Part shown: positions 22,412 through 33,736 of the stretch, piece after piece
How the letters are laid out: each line of letters begins with the position of its first letter
Position numbering within the stretch: the first letter of the stretch is position 1
Origin: Aotearoamyces nothofagi
Taxonomy: Eukaryota > Ascomycota > Leotiomycetes > Leotiales > Tympanidaceae
DNA length: 64,000 nucleotides
NCBI GenBank assembly: GCA_015345905.1
Contig: JADDTR010000002.1
Coordinates: forward strand, 310,001-374,000
Reading direction: 5' to 3'
Program-made: the position numbers and the translations under genes
The notes under the pieces: model-generated
Database searches by the model: none
What the model was told of the DNA's origin: nothing
The model's input: only the letters and a program-made list of their open reading frames with translations

Positions 22412-23234
22412 TCAAACGTTAAATTGGACAATATAGACGGAATTGAGAGTTTCGCAACATTCAAACCACGCGTTTGGTTTCTCGGGATGTTCGTGATATC
22501 TTTTGCAGAAACCGCTATCGACAAGTCCTTCTGCCTCCCACGAGCTGCGGCCCTGAATGCCAGACTGGAATTGGATAGTAAGTAAGGCAAAGTCGCGAGA
22601 AAATTCCGGGCACAGTTCTTCCTCTATATCTCCATAACGAGCCTTATAGAAGTTGCCGCCAACTATAAAGAACAAGAGTTGACGTATCTTTGAAGATCTG
22701 CTGGTGTTGGCATGCAGAAAGGAGACTCTAGATAAAGGGTTGCTGAATAAGCTTGATATAACCAAACATCAATGAGTGCGTCGATGAGGTTGTTCCTCAG
22801 AGCTGTAATTTGGTACTTGTCCGCCATAACCCAGAGTACAGCCAGTGCGCCGTAGACGAACAAGTAGCCATTGTAATCTGGGTGAGTTTCCCACATATCC
22901 ATATCGTCTAGACGAATTTTGCCAAAGTTCATCCATGAGATCATTGACTCAAAGGTCTGGGCATGGGCTTCGGGCAACCTGAGAATTATCTCCTCCTGAT
23001 CCATCCATTCGTGCTTGCACATTGCTTCGAAGACCGGGGACTGGGCGCAGAACACATCTTTGTAGACGGTAAACTTAACTTCATCTTTACCAACCAAAGC
23101 AGTAAGGAGATTGTTCCAGTTAATTCTAGGCCTTTGAATTAGTAACGCTTTATAACATCAAAGTGTCGACTTACTTGATATCAGATGGCGGTTGTGGAAT
23201 ATGTGGCTTTTAACGTCGATTTCTTTCTTTCAGC
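22412..23234 (-). pseudogene. BTB/POZ-domain gene with reading-frame damage
   Basis: Minus-strand translation gives a typical fungal BTB domain in one frame (VKFTVYKDVFCAQSPVFEAMC, then WVMADKYQITALRNNLIDALIDVW, about 23,097-22,740). The normal C-terminal continuation (SSKIRQLLFFIVGG ... WEAEGLVDSGFCKRYHEH) lies in another frame from about 22,740 to 22,412. No intron of workable length joins them, so a frameshift near 22,735-22,700 is likely. At the 5' end an intron (about 23,173-23,129) gives IPQPPSDIKINWNN, but an in-frame stop lies just upstream and no clean ATG joins it; the nearby ATG at about 23,249 is in another frame. The family is large and variable in these fungi, and members often act as Cul3 adaptors. 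It could be a recent pseudogene or a sequencing error. A shorter real protein ending near 22,663 is less likely. Confidence 0.55.
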
Positions 23235-23642
23235 TTTAGGTGACATCTTGGTAGAAGTTGGACTAAAATCAATTGATAACTGTAGAGATGTTCGTAGAGA
23301 TGTTGAGGAGTTGGATTTTGTAAAAGTTACTGTGCAAGGGGATCGGAGGTGAATAGAGTATAAGGGACAAAGATGTACTCAGATAAGTGGGTAGGTATGA
23401 TACCGAGTAGACCCGGAACTTACTAGTTAACTATCTAGCAGGAAGAAATTCTGTAACATTGTAAGTGCAAATTATATGTATTTGAACTCGGCTAGCATGC
23501 TCAAAGAAAAGGTAAGTTGATTATGCCATCTTGGAGACCTAGACACCCTTTTCCTTCAAAAGGCCATTCGTAGTTACGGTTTCAATTGAGATGAGCAGGC
23601 TGCAATAAATCTACTTTACATTATATTTATGACAGCACTATA
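23235..23642. other. Spacer between the BTB remnant and EMC3
   Basis: About 400 bp, AT-rich toward the EMC3 stop. No gene is seen. It contains the probable promoter of the BTB gene and the EMC3 3' UTR. Confidence 0.5.
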
Positions 23643-24637
23643 CTAAGCTTTAATGCTTTGAAGGAGTCTGTCCTCGACTCCCTCTAATATGTAGTGATGC
23701 GCTAGGACCTCAATGTTCTCCGCCTCTGCTGCAAATTGTTTGCTTGGGTCTACGCCTGGGCCAAAGAGATTTGCTCCCGCACCAGGGCCCATCTGACCCA
23801 TTTGCTGGGAGACCTGGCTTGCAGCTGAATAAACCCGTTAGCTCCTTGGATCAAGAGAAGTTTAGAGACAAATATTTACCGTTATCGCTACCTAGCAGAT
23901 ACGTGAAGACGGACTGGAGTCCGTAGAGACAAATGAAATATAGCGAGATAGATGAGACCCATCGAGCATCGAGATCTCTCGTGGGAACACCGCTCTGCAG
24001 CATTGACTTAAACTTTGGCGTGATCGGGAATGGCAGTTTCACTGAGAGTAAATGTTAGTATACGCTTACTTCATCAATTAAGAGGACATACTAATAACGA
24101 ATCCACTGAAAAAGGCATTAATCCACCCCATAATCAAAGTCTGAGGTACAATCATGGCCATATTCCCCTTCATCATTCCCATCATCCCATCCATAGCCGC
24201 AGGATCCGTCATAGGATTTGCAGGTGGCTTGCCCTTGCTATCAGGGTCCTTCAAAAAAGCCCCACTCTGGAAGGACGAGACCAGATACGCTTTGCGCGCT
24301 TCAAATGAAGAAGGCGAAACGACATTGGCATTGTTTCGGAGGTTGATACCACGGATTAGGGACCGTTGTTCGCGAATCGCGACGAGGTCTTGCTTTTTGG
24401 GTGTTGTGGCTAAGAGGACTGTGGCATAGTGTCGAAGAATACCAGTCAATATCTAGATATTAGTTAGCTCCAATCGCCATTCGTGCTATAGCTCAAGTCT
24501 GCTTACCATGACCGTGATAATAGGGAAGAGAATCCAGTAGCTAGGTCCACGTTAGCAGAGTCCGCCAGCATCATGGCTTTAGGAGCTTACAAAAGCTGCG
24601 GATCCCGATGGATCGTTTGAACAGGAACTTGTGCCAT
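23643..24637 (-). CDS. EMC3: ER membrane protein complex subunit 3
   Basis: Five exons (24637-24591, 24540-24507, 24452-24092, 24041-23880, 23824-23643) give 261 residues. The start is MAQVPVQTIHRDPQLF, followed by a first membrane span (YWILFPIITVMILTGIL). A conserved cytosolic loop carries IREQRSLIRGINLRNNA. The methionine-rich segment AAMDGMMGMMKGNMAM leads into the second span (TLIMGWINAFFSGFVI), and the third lies at WVSSISLYFICLYGLQSVF. Emc3 is the Oxa1/YidC-like core of the EMC insertase, which inserts tail-anchored and multi-span proteins at the ER. The methionine-rich loop is the substrate-catching hook. Length matches fungal Emc3. It shares a 205-bp promoter with SPC2. Confidence 0.95.
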
Positions 24638-24842
24638 CTTCAATTGGTGAAAGGTGCTATGCACTCGAGACGATGCTGGCTGTAGAAAATGCTGATTTCT
24701 GAAGCTTGAGGGGACGTTGACAATAGCGCTCGCTAAAGGCCGGCGGCGCGGTTCCGCGATTTCATTGCTCAAGACACCTTTCCCCAGAGCTCTGCAGCGA
24801 TTCAGCCTCGTTCCTAAAAGGGTCTACATAGTAGTTGCGACC
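24638..24842. promoter_or_regulatory. Bidirectional promoter EMC3/SPC2
   Basis: Only 205 bp separate the two start codons, so both ER-biogenesis genes must draw on the same short promoter. A GC-rich palindrome-like string (GCCGGCGGCGCGG) sits near its middle. Confidence 0.6.
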
Positions 24843-25705
24843 ATGGCTTCTGCAGATACCAAGATCTCAGTGCACTCGCTTGCAGGTACGTCATGAATAT
24901 GATTAATTTCCTGGCCGCCTTTTCCGACGCAACGCCTTGGAATTCCCCTGTAACATCTCTCAGCCTGCTGACAGTGGCACGAACAATTGTCCTGGTCCTC
25001 GAAATTTGCATACTAACATCCTTGATAGACCTCAAACATACCAGCGATGATGCAATTCCAGTCTATCTAAACTCCCTCAAGTTCAAGCAATCTCATACCC
25101 TAACCGACATACGCCTGGCCTTGGGATACACGGCTTTCGCCATATGTGCTGCATGTTTCTACTGGGACTATAAGCTCGGGTTTGACTCTACGAAGTACTA
25201 CACAGCTGCGGCTGTAGCACTCTATGCGTGTATGAATGGCGCCTTGACATATTGGATCTGGGGCGTGGAGAAGGGAATTATTTATGTTGGAACTAGCCCC
25301 AGTGGTGACAAGGCAAGCATGCTGTATAACAGGTGGTTTGGGCTCCTTGATTGCTAACTCAAGGTCTAGATTGAGATATCAAGTTCGACGCAGAAATACG
25401 TTCCCATCTACGACCTCACAATCACATACTACACTGCTGCGAGCCCAACTGTTCCAAATCAGATCAAGATTTCCCGGCCTTTCGCCCAATGGTTTGATGC
25501 AGCTGGCCATTTTGTACCCCTTCCGTTCCAGAAGATGTTTGCTGGGGAAGTACCAGCTATTGGAAAGGCAGACCCAACAAAAGCTGTTGCTGCTGGAACT
25601 GCCGGGCTTCAAGAGTCGTTAGATAACATCAAGGCTTTGGCTGCAACGGGTGCATCTGTAAATAATACCTCAAAGAAAAGTGCAAAGGGTAGGAAAAAGG
25701 TGTAA
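24843..25705 (+). CDS. SPC2: Signal peptidase complex subunit 2 (Spc2/SPC25)
   Basis: Exons 24843-24885, 25029-25312 and 25370-25705 encode 220 residues. The second intron (25313-25369) uses a GC donor (GCAAGC) with a GCTAACTC branch site and TAG acceptor. The nearby GT donors do not keep the frame. The protein shows the family's two central membrane spans (LGYTAFAICAACFYWDYKLG and YTAAAVALYACMNGALTYWI), then a cytosolic domain with KIEISSSTQKYVPIYDLTI and WFDAAGHFVPLPFQ. It ends in a Lys-rich tail, TSKKSAKGRKKV. Spc2 is a non-catalytic subunit that links signal peptidase to the Sec61 translocon. Confidence 0.93.
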
Positions 25706-26039
25706 ACGTCATGACCCCAGAAAATCAAAGCAGTCATGGCATGGCTTGATAGCATAATATAGACTTCTTCTGAATCTTTCTTCATTTTCAAAGTACCTTA
25801 CGCACATAAGCCTTGATCCTTGTCATCCCCTATAGGATATGCAATCGTCCATCGTCCGTCATATATGCATAATGCATCCAATATCCATGCTACACGCCTC
25901 TTGTCTCAACGCCACGCTATGCTTTCCCCTCATAATGCGCCTCGACTATGCAATATGCAGTGCTGAAAAACGGGAAACAACTGCAACATCTAAACCTCTC
26001 CTAGAAATAAAATATGCACTGATCCGTGATCTTTCATAG
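25706..26039. other. Convergent 3' spacer
   Basis: 334 bp between SPC2 and MMS19 stop codons. Nothing but probable 3' UTR sequence is seen. Confidence 0.55.
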
Positions 26040-29000
26040 TTATTCCTCATCTTCTGTAGACTCTGCCAGGTTCCACCATGCCATTTGACAGTCCACTGCT
26101 TCAGTCCGAACCTTCCGCCTCACATCGTTAAGTGCGACCTGAAGCTTTTGCAGGACCATGCGCTTGTAAGGGAGTATTACGATCAAGCGAAGGTTCTTCG
26201 GGATTGCAGCCATACAAATCAGCGCCTTAGCACGAACGGCAGATGTGGAGTCCGATGGTTCGTCGAGAGTGTTGTGGAATCTATCAATAAGTCTCTTGAT
26301 GATACCTTGTATGTGGCCCTCCACGGCCTCTGGGCTCTCCACAATCGCAGTATGTAGAACATCAATACTCGCAGCCTTGACGTTAGTTCCAGGTGTATCA
26401 AGACTCTGGAGTAGCAGAGGAAGCAGCGTCTCGATTTCTGGCATAACAATTTCGGATGGAATATATTTAAGTATTCCTGACAGAGCTACCAAGTAATTAA
26501 CCTTGACTTTTTGGTTGGTAGATGCCTTAAAGTGATCGACAAGCGATGGCACACAGATTCCGAACAGGCGTTGCTTATGGAGTGGGCGAATGATAGCAAA
26601 GTTTTCCTTGCATAGAATATCCGACGGTGCAAGGAGATACTTGAAGCATTTTGCATATTCGTTTCCATGGGTGTCGGATTTGAGACCATCAAGAAGCTTT
26701 CCAAGAAGCACAGCAGTTGAGCGGTCGCCTTTGAAATTGGCAGCCGCAGTGAAGGTAGTAAGCAGGTGAAGAGAGTCCCTAAAGTCTTGTTCTGGAGTAG
26801 AGTCGTCATTTTGTTGGACGTCTTGGACAATATCTTGTGGCAGGCGGGTATCCTTGCCTACATTTGCTGAGGTGGCATTCCATTTGTTTACCAGAATAGC
26901 AATTATATGTAATATTGAAAGTCCCACTCCTGTAGGTAGGCCCTTGGATGCACTGAAGCACTGGATCAAGATGTTGCAAACCTTTTGTGAGTCGAAGTCC
27001 AAGGTGTGCTAAGCAGTAAGGTCAGCCGTCTAAACGATCTATCATGGAAAGGTACTACATACCTCTCGTCGGAGACCCGCTAACAAATACACAGACAACA
27101 TCAAAGTATGCTTCTGGTTTCTTGATGCATTTAATAGATCAAGTTGCGTCTTTTTCAGAATAGCTCTTGCCGCATCCCCATCCAAGGTGCTAGCATTTGA
27201 AGCGTAGTCATCACTATCAGGAGATGCAACTTCTTCGACGATAGGGACTATGATATTCTCTGAATCATGTGAAAGAGCCGCATTAGTTGTCTTAATGCCT
27301 TCTTCTATTACCCTAGCAGCAAGAAGATCGACCCTGACGATGTCATCTGCAGCATGCTCCCTCAATTCAACAAAGAGGCTAAATATCTCCGGGACGACCC
27401 ATTGCTGTTGCTCTAAACTCATGGATCGAATTGCCACCATTGCAATCTTTCCCACAAATTCAAGAAACTTACAATCTGCAAAGGTCGGACCGGCAGCAGT
27501 CTCGAGGGGTCTAAGCCCTACAAATATCTTCGACTGGCAATTGTCGGTATCCACACATTTTGATAAAACAACCACCTTGCGATATAGGGTCTCAACAAGA
27601 GTCTGATAAAGTGTACAGTCTTCGTCTGAGGTCACCGGCAAATCGCCTGAGGTAATATTCGACAAAGAACCCCGCTGTTCGATAGTATACAGAATACCGA
27701 CCAGAATGATATGGGCATACTTCTGCGAGAAGTTGCTTCTGATCACTACGTCGAGCTTATTGAGCAGGCGTCTTATGAAGGTTTCGAACAGAACTAGATT
27801 CCCTCGAGAAGCAATCTTACCTAAGGCCTCGAGGATATAAAGATGCTTTACTCCGTCACTATCGCTAGCCATTACGTCTGGAAGTACGGCCAACAGCGCG
27901 GGGAATGTCAATTCGAGAACAGGATTAGGATGGACGGGAGCAATCTGTTGCAGAGAAAAGATTGCCTGATCCCTAACCTGATTATCATTTTGATCTCCGG
28001 CCAAGACAGCGCCGTTGAAGTACCCAATGTACGAGCGGGTTTCCTCAAGGGTGAGAAATTCCGGAAGTAGTACTAATTTGAGGATTCCCTGCAGAGCGGC
28101 TATTCGATAGGAAACCTCTTGAACAGGCGCGCCCGTGAGAGCAGAAACAAACATATTGCCAAGAGGGTCAGCATAGTGGCTAAGGCCACCCCCTTGGATA
28201 GTATTCTCGGGGAAGCTTTCGCTCACATGGTCAATGATCGAGATGGCAGGAAATTCGATCAACCTTTCGTTCTGGATGATAGTGAACTTCGCATCTAGCA
28301 TTCCATTCACAACTTCCAGAACTGTGCGTCTTTCTGCAATTGTCGCATCTCTTTTCTCATATGCGGCAATCAGAACAGGGATAGCACCTCTGGTAACAAG
28401 ATGATAAGCGAAAGGCGAAGCAGATGCAATACTAGCGATAATTTGGCCTGATGGCTTTGCGAGTCTTTGCCCTTTCTCTAAGACGTTGGCAGTGCATTCC
28501 ATAATGACCCGATTGGTATATCGGAGGAGCGGGGTATCATCAAGGGTCTGCAATGTCAGGCCATAGGAAAGCTGGGCGGCCACAGCTTTTAATGCTCTGG
28601 CTGCCTCATCCCCAAGCTCGTCATCGGTGGCGTTTAGGACCTCATACTTGAGCGCGTCCCATAGCTGGGTACACCAAGTAGCGACTATTTGTGGCTCATA
28701 AGAAGACACACAAGCTGTTGTTGTGCGCATAATATCTTTCTGTGATGAGTCAGCTACGCAAGATCAGATGAAAGATATTCAACTTGTCTTACCTTCACGT
28801 TTGCATTGGTTTGGTCATCTAGCTTTTGGAGCAGGAATGGAAAGACAAAAGGAGCGAACAAACTCGTGGCTGCAAAACATCCTCGAAGCCTCAGCTTCAG
28901 ATCATCGGCTGTGATCTTGATGGATTCATTTGGCTTTGGCTTGAACGTAATAGGGAAGTAGCGGCTGACTGTGTCCCACAGTTCTTGGGCATGCTCCTCC

Positions 29001-29791
29001 ACATCGACAGTTTTCCATTCAGCTAAAACAACTTGGATCATCGAGAAGCACACCATGAGGTTCCTTGGGTCGCCCTCCTTTTCACAGAGCTCAATAAATC
29101 CTTCAATGAAGCGGCCTCCAGTGTCTCGGACGCGAGCCCGGTATTTGACCAGCAAGGCATCGAGAAGTTTATAGACTTCCAGCCTGGTGGAGGCAGGTTG
29201 CTTCGAAAAGTTCTCAGCAAGGAACTGGAAAATATTGTTTGAGATCTCGGCAGCTTCATCTGGGTTGAATCGTTTCATGGCTACTAGAAGCCCGATGGCT
29301 TGTGTGGCTTCCTTCATACCAGCGGGATCCGTCTTGAATCTGTTCATAAGAAACTGAATAAGAAGGGAGACTTCAAACATCAGCTATACTTGTCAGAGAA
29401 AAGATTGGGAAGAGAAACATACCCTCAATTCGTTGTAATGTCGATGGCTCGATGTGATCCAGGATGGCCGCAAGGTATTGAATTGCTTAGGGAATTAGTA
29501 CATTTGAGAAGCCAGGGGATGTGAGGCTTACCCTTTGCCCGAAGCACTGCATCCTCGCTGAAAAGGGGCTCCTGGAGGGATTCGATGACTGTTCGCAGCT
29601 TAAGGCTCTTATTCATCAAATCTGGGCAACGTTAGATCTGCGCCGGTCGTGATTTATTTGTAGCACTTACTGGATGCAGTCTCTGTTGCTATCGCATCTT
29701 GTTCCTCAGGGGTCGCTGCCAGTAAGTACTGGGCGGCATCCAGAGATTTGTCCATTGCAGTCGCAGTCCTATCATGGGACGACATTGACAT
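26040..29791 (-). CDS. MMS19: MMS19/Met18, cytosolic Fe-S targeting complex adaptor
   Basis: About six exons on the minus strand. Exon 1 starts at ATG 29791 (a second in-frame ATG at 29785 is equally good) and ends at 29671. Short exons follow near 29,628-29,535 and 29,489-29,421, then long ones at about 29,380-28,790, 28,740-27,062 and 27,009-26,040. The product is roughly 1,150-1,180 residues, made of helical HEAT-type repeats throughout. Recognisable blocks are the N-terminal PLFSEDAVLRAKAIQYLAAIL, FLMNRFKTDPAGMKEA, the middle PPFAYHLV-type core, and the conserved C-terminus (PEIETLLPLLLQSLD ... RTEAVDCQMAWWNLAE). Mms19, with Cia1 and Cia2, hands Fe-S clusters to nuclear enzymes such as XPD, primase, Pol delta and helicases. 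It thereby affects nucleotide excision repair and methionine synthesis. Divergent from MTD1. Confidence 0.9.
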
Positions 29792-30238
29792 GAGCAAAAG
29801 TCGATGCAGATGTGAACTCGATAGAGGAGTGGGGGGACAATGATGAATAAATAACGGATTCTGCCTCCGGGATTTACCCGGTGCTAACCTTTTCGACTGA
29901 CCGCCCTCTCGAACTGGAGACTGAAGAATCTTGACAACTTCCTGATATTATTGAAAAGACTCCAGCTCATTTGTGCTTGGACAATCTGCCTCTAGGATTT
30001 TGGAGCCTTTGAAGAGGTGCCCTCGAAGTACCAATTGGATAATTTTCCGACACCCACCTTGTTGTCTGGGCACTTTCTCAGGCAAACATTTTGCAGTATT
30101 TTAAAAAGGTTTTTACAAGAATTCCGCGGGTCGCCGACTAGGTTCACACCTTAAAAAGCACCCTGTTTTGAGAATTCTCAAGAATATACAGAATCAACCT
30201 TTCTATCAATCTTGCCTGGTCAAACTCCAGCGGCCAAA
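29792..30238. promoter_or_regulatory. Divergent promoter region MMS19/MTD1
   Basis: 447 bp between start codons, with no coding signal. A run of A/T-rich sequence lies near 30,100-30,190 on the MTD1 side. No factor site is claimed. Confidence 0.5.
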
Positions 30239-31439
30239 ATGACAACCGACCTAGCCCCTACTTGCAAGGTCGTCTTGGCCGGTACGATATCCAAAAGCCT
30301 CCTGCAGGAGGTCAAAACTGGCCTGTCAACTCTGTCCAAGAAGCCTGTCCTGGTTGGTTTACTGGCGAATGATGATCCTGCCGCTCAGATGTACGCTGAT
30401 TGGTCGGCTAAGACCTGTATCGAAAAGTAAGTCACTTGACACTTGTTTGTCCTCATTGAGTCACACAAACCGCCTTGGATGGGAGTTTTACTATATCCGT
30501 GAAATGTTATGTCAATTGTACTGAAGTGGTCAGTGAAAGTATTCTGCCTATGGGCTACTTTTAATCTCATGGCTTCACGGAACTACTCAACTGAGTATAC
30601 CTCCTTTACTAACTTGAAATCATAGCGGGTTCGATTTTGATTTAAGGAAGGTCCAAAAGGATAGCTTGGAGGACGCAATTTTGGTTGCCAATAGCGACAC
30701 TAATGTTAATGGTATTATTGTATACTATCCTGTATTTGGAACCAACCAGGATCAGTACATTCAACAGCTGGTTGCTCTAGACAAGGACGTTGAAGGTCTT
30801 TCTCATCGCTATGTCACCAACATGTATCACAACATCCGATTCCTAGATGAGCCAAAGAACTCCCTAAAGAGTATTCTTCCCTGCACTCCACTCGCAGTGG
30901 TGAAAGTCCTCGAATACCTCGGGGTTTACAACAACATCATAGCATACGGCAATCGTCTCCATGGTCGTACAATCACTGTGATTAACCGCTCAGAGGTCGT
31001 TGGCCGACCTTTGGCAGCCTTACTTGCCAACGACGGAGCATCGGTTTACTCTGTAGATGTCAAGGACGTCCAGCTGTACACCCGTGGCCAAGGTCTGAGG
31101 AAGAAGCGCCATGAAGTTCACGAGAAGCCGGGATGGACCCTGAAGGACTGCCTCCCCCTGAGTGATGTGGTTATTAGTGGCGTACCTGGGGATTCTTTCA
31201 AGGTTCCCTCGGACTTGATCAGAGACGGAGCTGTATGCATCAACTTCTCCAGCGAAAAGAATTTCGTTGGCGACGAGGTCAAGCAGAAGGCTAGCATTTA
31301 CGTACCAGCCATCGGAAAGGTTACCATCTCCGTACTATTGAGGAATCAATTGGTAAGTTTCGCTCAAAACCCGGCAATACAAGCAGAGCTAACAGTCCTC
31401 AAGAGATTGGTACAGAACCAGAAAGGTGGTATAAATTAA
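30239..31439 (+). CDS. MTD1: NAD-dependent 5,10-methylenetetrahydrofolate dehydrogenase (Mtd1)
   Basis: Exons 30239-30426, 30626-31352 and 31404-31439 give 316 residues. The first intron is 199 nt. The last is 51 nt, divisible by three and free of stops, so its retention would add 17 residues rather than break the frame. Landmarks are the substrate-pocket segment VLVGLLANDDPAAQMYADW, VNGIIVYYPVFG, the dinucleotide-binding fold with ITVINRSEVVGRPLAALLANDGA, and SDVVISGVPG. The end LRNQLRLVQNQ matches only when the last intron is removed. Yeast Mtd1 is a monofunctional cytosolic enzyme that oxidises methylene-THF with NAD, feeding formyl units to purine synthesis. Length fits that family and not the trifunctional C1-THF synthase. 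Confidence 0.95.
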
Positions 31440-31814
31440 GACAAGTACTGTTGTTGGTTATCGGCGACTGGAAAATACACCGTCGTGTAACAGCTAGACT
31501 AGAAGTACATGCAAGAATATAGGCGCTTGGCGTTCGGGCTAATAGCCCAAGCTGGAGACTAGAGAGACATGGAAAGTAAGAATACCAAACATTATCATAT
31601 ACATTTTATGATCTTCGGCTCTCCGCAGAAAGAGCGATACGTGACAGGATATTCTGAGCAATATATAACAAATTACAATATTATCATATTTTTATATCCA
31701 ATTACCAGCGGCCACTCGCTCTCCAAACCCGAAAGACGCCAGAAACAGCACCATTACCAATCAAGCTTTCTCGGAGTCATCCCTAAACCAGTCCCTATTT
31801 CCAGTCAGCAAAGC
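31440..31814. other. Convergent 3' spacer
   Basis: 375 bp, AT-rich between 31,590 and 31,710. Probable 3' UTRs of MTD1 and the short unknown gene. No gene is seen. Confidence 0.5.
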
Positions 31815-32072
31815 TCAACGGCAGCGAACGCTATTCCGACCCACTGACAATTTTGAAAAGTCCTCCTGCGGAGCCTCACGCTCCGCACGCGCCGCAGCCT
31901 TGTGGGCGTCTTCGGTCCTTGGCGACGATCCGGACTTCTCGAGGGCACTGGGCCTCTTCTGCTTCCAGCCGGAGACTAGCGGCTTGGAAGGGTTGGCCGA
32001 GTCAGTCTTCGTGGCTGTTGGCGGGACATAGTTCTTGGGGTTTGAAGTGTTGTTGGATTCGGACGAGGCCAT
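31815..32072 (-). CDS. Small hydrophilic protein of unknown function
   Basis: A single 85-residue frame starting MASSESNNTSNPKNYVPPTA. It is rich in Ser, Lys, Glu and Pro with no membrane segment or catalytic motif. The part VSGWKQKRPSALEKS followed by a helical Ala/Arg/Glu stretch and EDFSKLSVGRNSV looks selected rather than random, and short proteins of this style occur across filamentous fungi. I do not know a function. It may continue through an unseen 3' intron. The GC-richer island at 32.1-33.3 kb lies directly upstream. Confidence 0.6.
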   Translation of the reverse strand: MASSESNNTSNPKNYVPPTATKTDSANPSKPLVSGWKQKRPSALEKSGSSPRTEDAHKAAARAEREAPQEDFSKLSVGRNSVRCR

Positions 32073-33736
32073 TGTCTAGGACCTGGATGAGGATATGATG
32101 GAGTTTGGGAGAAGAACGACGACTTCTGATTGACCAATGAAGCGTTGAAATGGAAGTGAAGCGGGAGCGTGTGTGATACAGTCAGATGGCAATGGCAGTC
32201 TGGGTTAAATCGTAAGCTGCTTTGCTTATCTTGGGGAACTGGTGAAACCAGTGCTGATACCGATGAGAGAAGGAAATGGGAGGGAGTGACTGTGGTGAGA
32301 ATTCAGTCATATTATATAGAAATAAGCAGCCAGCCGCCTCTGCCCCGTCTCTCTCCATCCCTGTCTCCATCTCTGTGTCCATCTCCGTAGAACCAGACAT
32401 GCATTTGCAGCCAAACCAAGCCTCCAAGGAGTCTACAGTCCACACCCAAGCACTGCAAGGCCAAAGCCATGAAGCTTCAAAGCCGTCGTGGCCTCGGCGT
32501 CAACACATTGACGTTGGCTGAGATTGCGTTGGCTGCTGCTTCGTCAGCTGAGGTGCCTCCAGTAGGCGTCGACATTCTCAATAAGCCCTCAATAAGCGGA
32601 AAGGTAGCCACGGCGGGACGGTGGTTGCCTAGCACAGCTGGCTACCGCTACCATACCATCTGTCATATGCTGCTTGCATGGGTATACGGTGCAGACTGTG
32701 TACGCTGGCCGGGTGAGTCACAAAAGTGCCGGCTATAGCGGCTATACGGGCTACGGGGATGGGGCTCCGTAAGGCTTGTAGGCACTGCAGACAGAGAGGT
32801 AGGCGCAGGTAATCAGTGGTAGTGTAGATCCTACTGTATGGCCACTGTATGGCCACTGTAGCAACGGTAGCCACTGTACCTACAGGCACAGGTAGGTAGG
32901 CACGGCAGGCTCTATAAAGACTGCAGGTGCGGTATAAGGTAGGCAAGCACGGCAAGTAACGAACGAGTAAGCGAGTGTTGTCGCTATCTAATTCGCTTAC
33001 GCGCCTACTTGGTACCTACCAAGGTGCCAAGGTCACGACCTGCCTTGCCTACCTTATTATTGAGCATTCGCATACATGCACAGGCCGACACGACACATCT
33101 TAGATCTCGTATGTTGCGAATCTCCCATCTCTACATACACCTACCTATACCTCACCGGAGACGCGATGACGTCTTAATCCTACACCGAACCGCATGTAGA
33201 CGCGTGTAAATGCTGCATGGCCTGTCCGATCATGATAAAGGACCTCCCTTACGCCGCTGGCTTGAGAAGGCTAGAATCCCGATATCGGATTATCGAGTGC
33301 TGGAAAGCATCCTTGGCTGCAAGGGGGGAGGCCGTGGAGACGACTCGGGAAGCCATACAGATCTAATCGTTATCATCAGATGAGATATTACTCTCGCAGG
33401 CTCACATTGCTCAACAGCGACAGTCGAAGTACAGTAAACACTTAAGTTGGCAATGACCTTACTGCCTTTCTGTTCGATTGACATGGGCTCTCTACTATGC
33501 AGCCATACTAATCCGTTGCTCCTAAAAGAAGTGTTACGTCCTCCCAGAAGAACTTCCGTCCCGATACATGCTCCTCCTCTTCCTTCCTCAACATGCCATA
33601 TCAGCTACGATTTGCCTCCGCAGAAACTGATAACTGAATATGGAGCTGAAGTGGCTGACAAAAACAAAACCTACCAGTGGGTAGTCATCTAATGTTGCTT
33701 TCACCAAGCATCAAGCAAGATCTATTACCAGCCGTC
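32073..33736. other. 1.7 kb intergenic island with short repeats
   Basis: No gene is supported. The 32.6-33.1 kb part is dense in short direct repeats: GTATGGCCACT copies near 32,835-32,865, TAGG/TACC strings and a GGTACCTACC-like inverted pair near 33,010-33,025. A 10-bp string CTCCAGTAGG at about 32,557 recurs in the island at 50.0 kb. The end near 33,700 is probably the 3' UTR of the next gene. The 81-codon ORF near 33,447 has no support. Confidence 0.55.

Noticed and set aside
31353-31403. Reading MTD1 straight through as a two-exon gene
   Set aside because: The spliced end (LRNQLRLVQNQ) matches the family end far better than the unspliced one, and splice signals are good.
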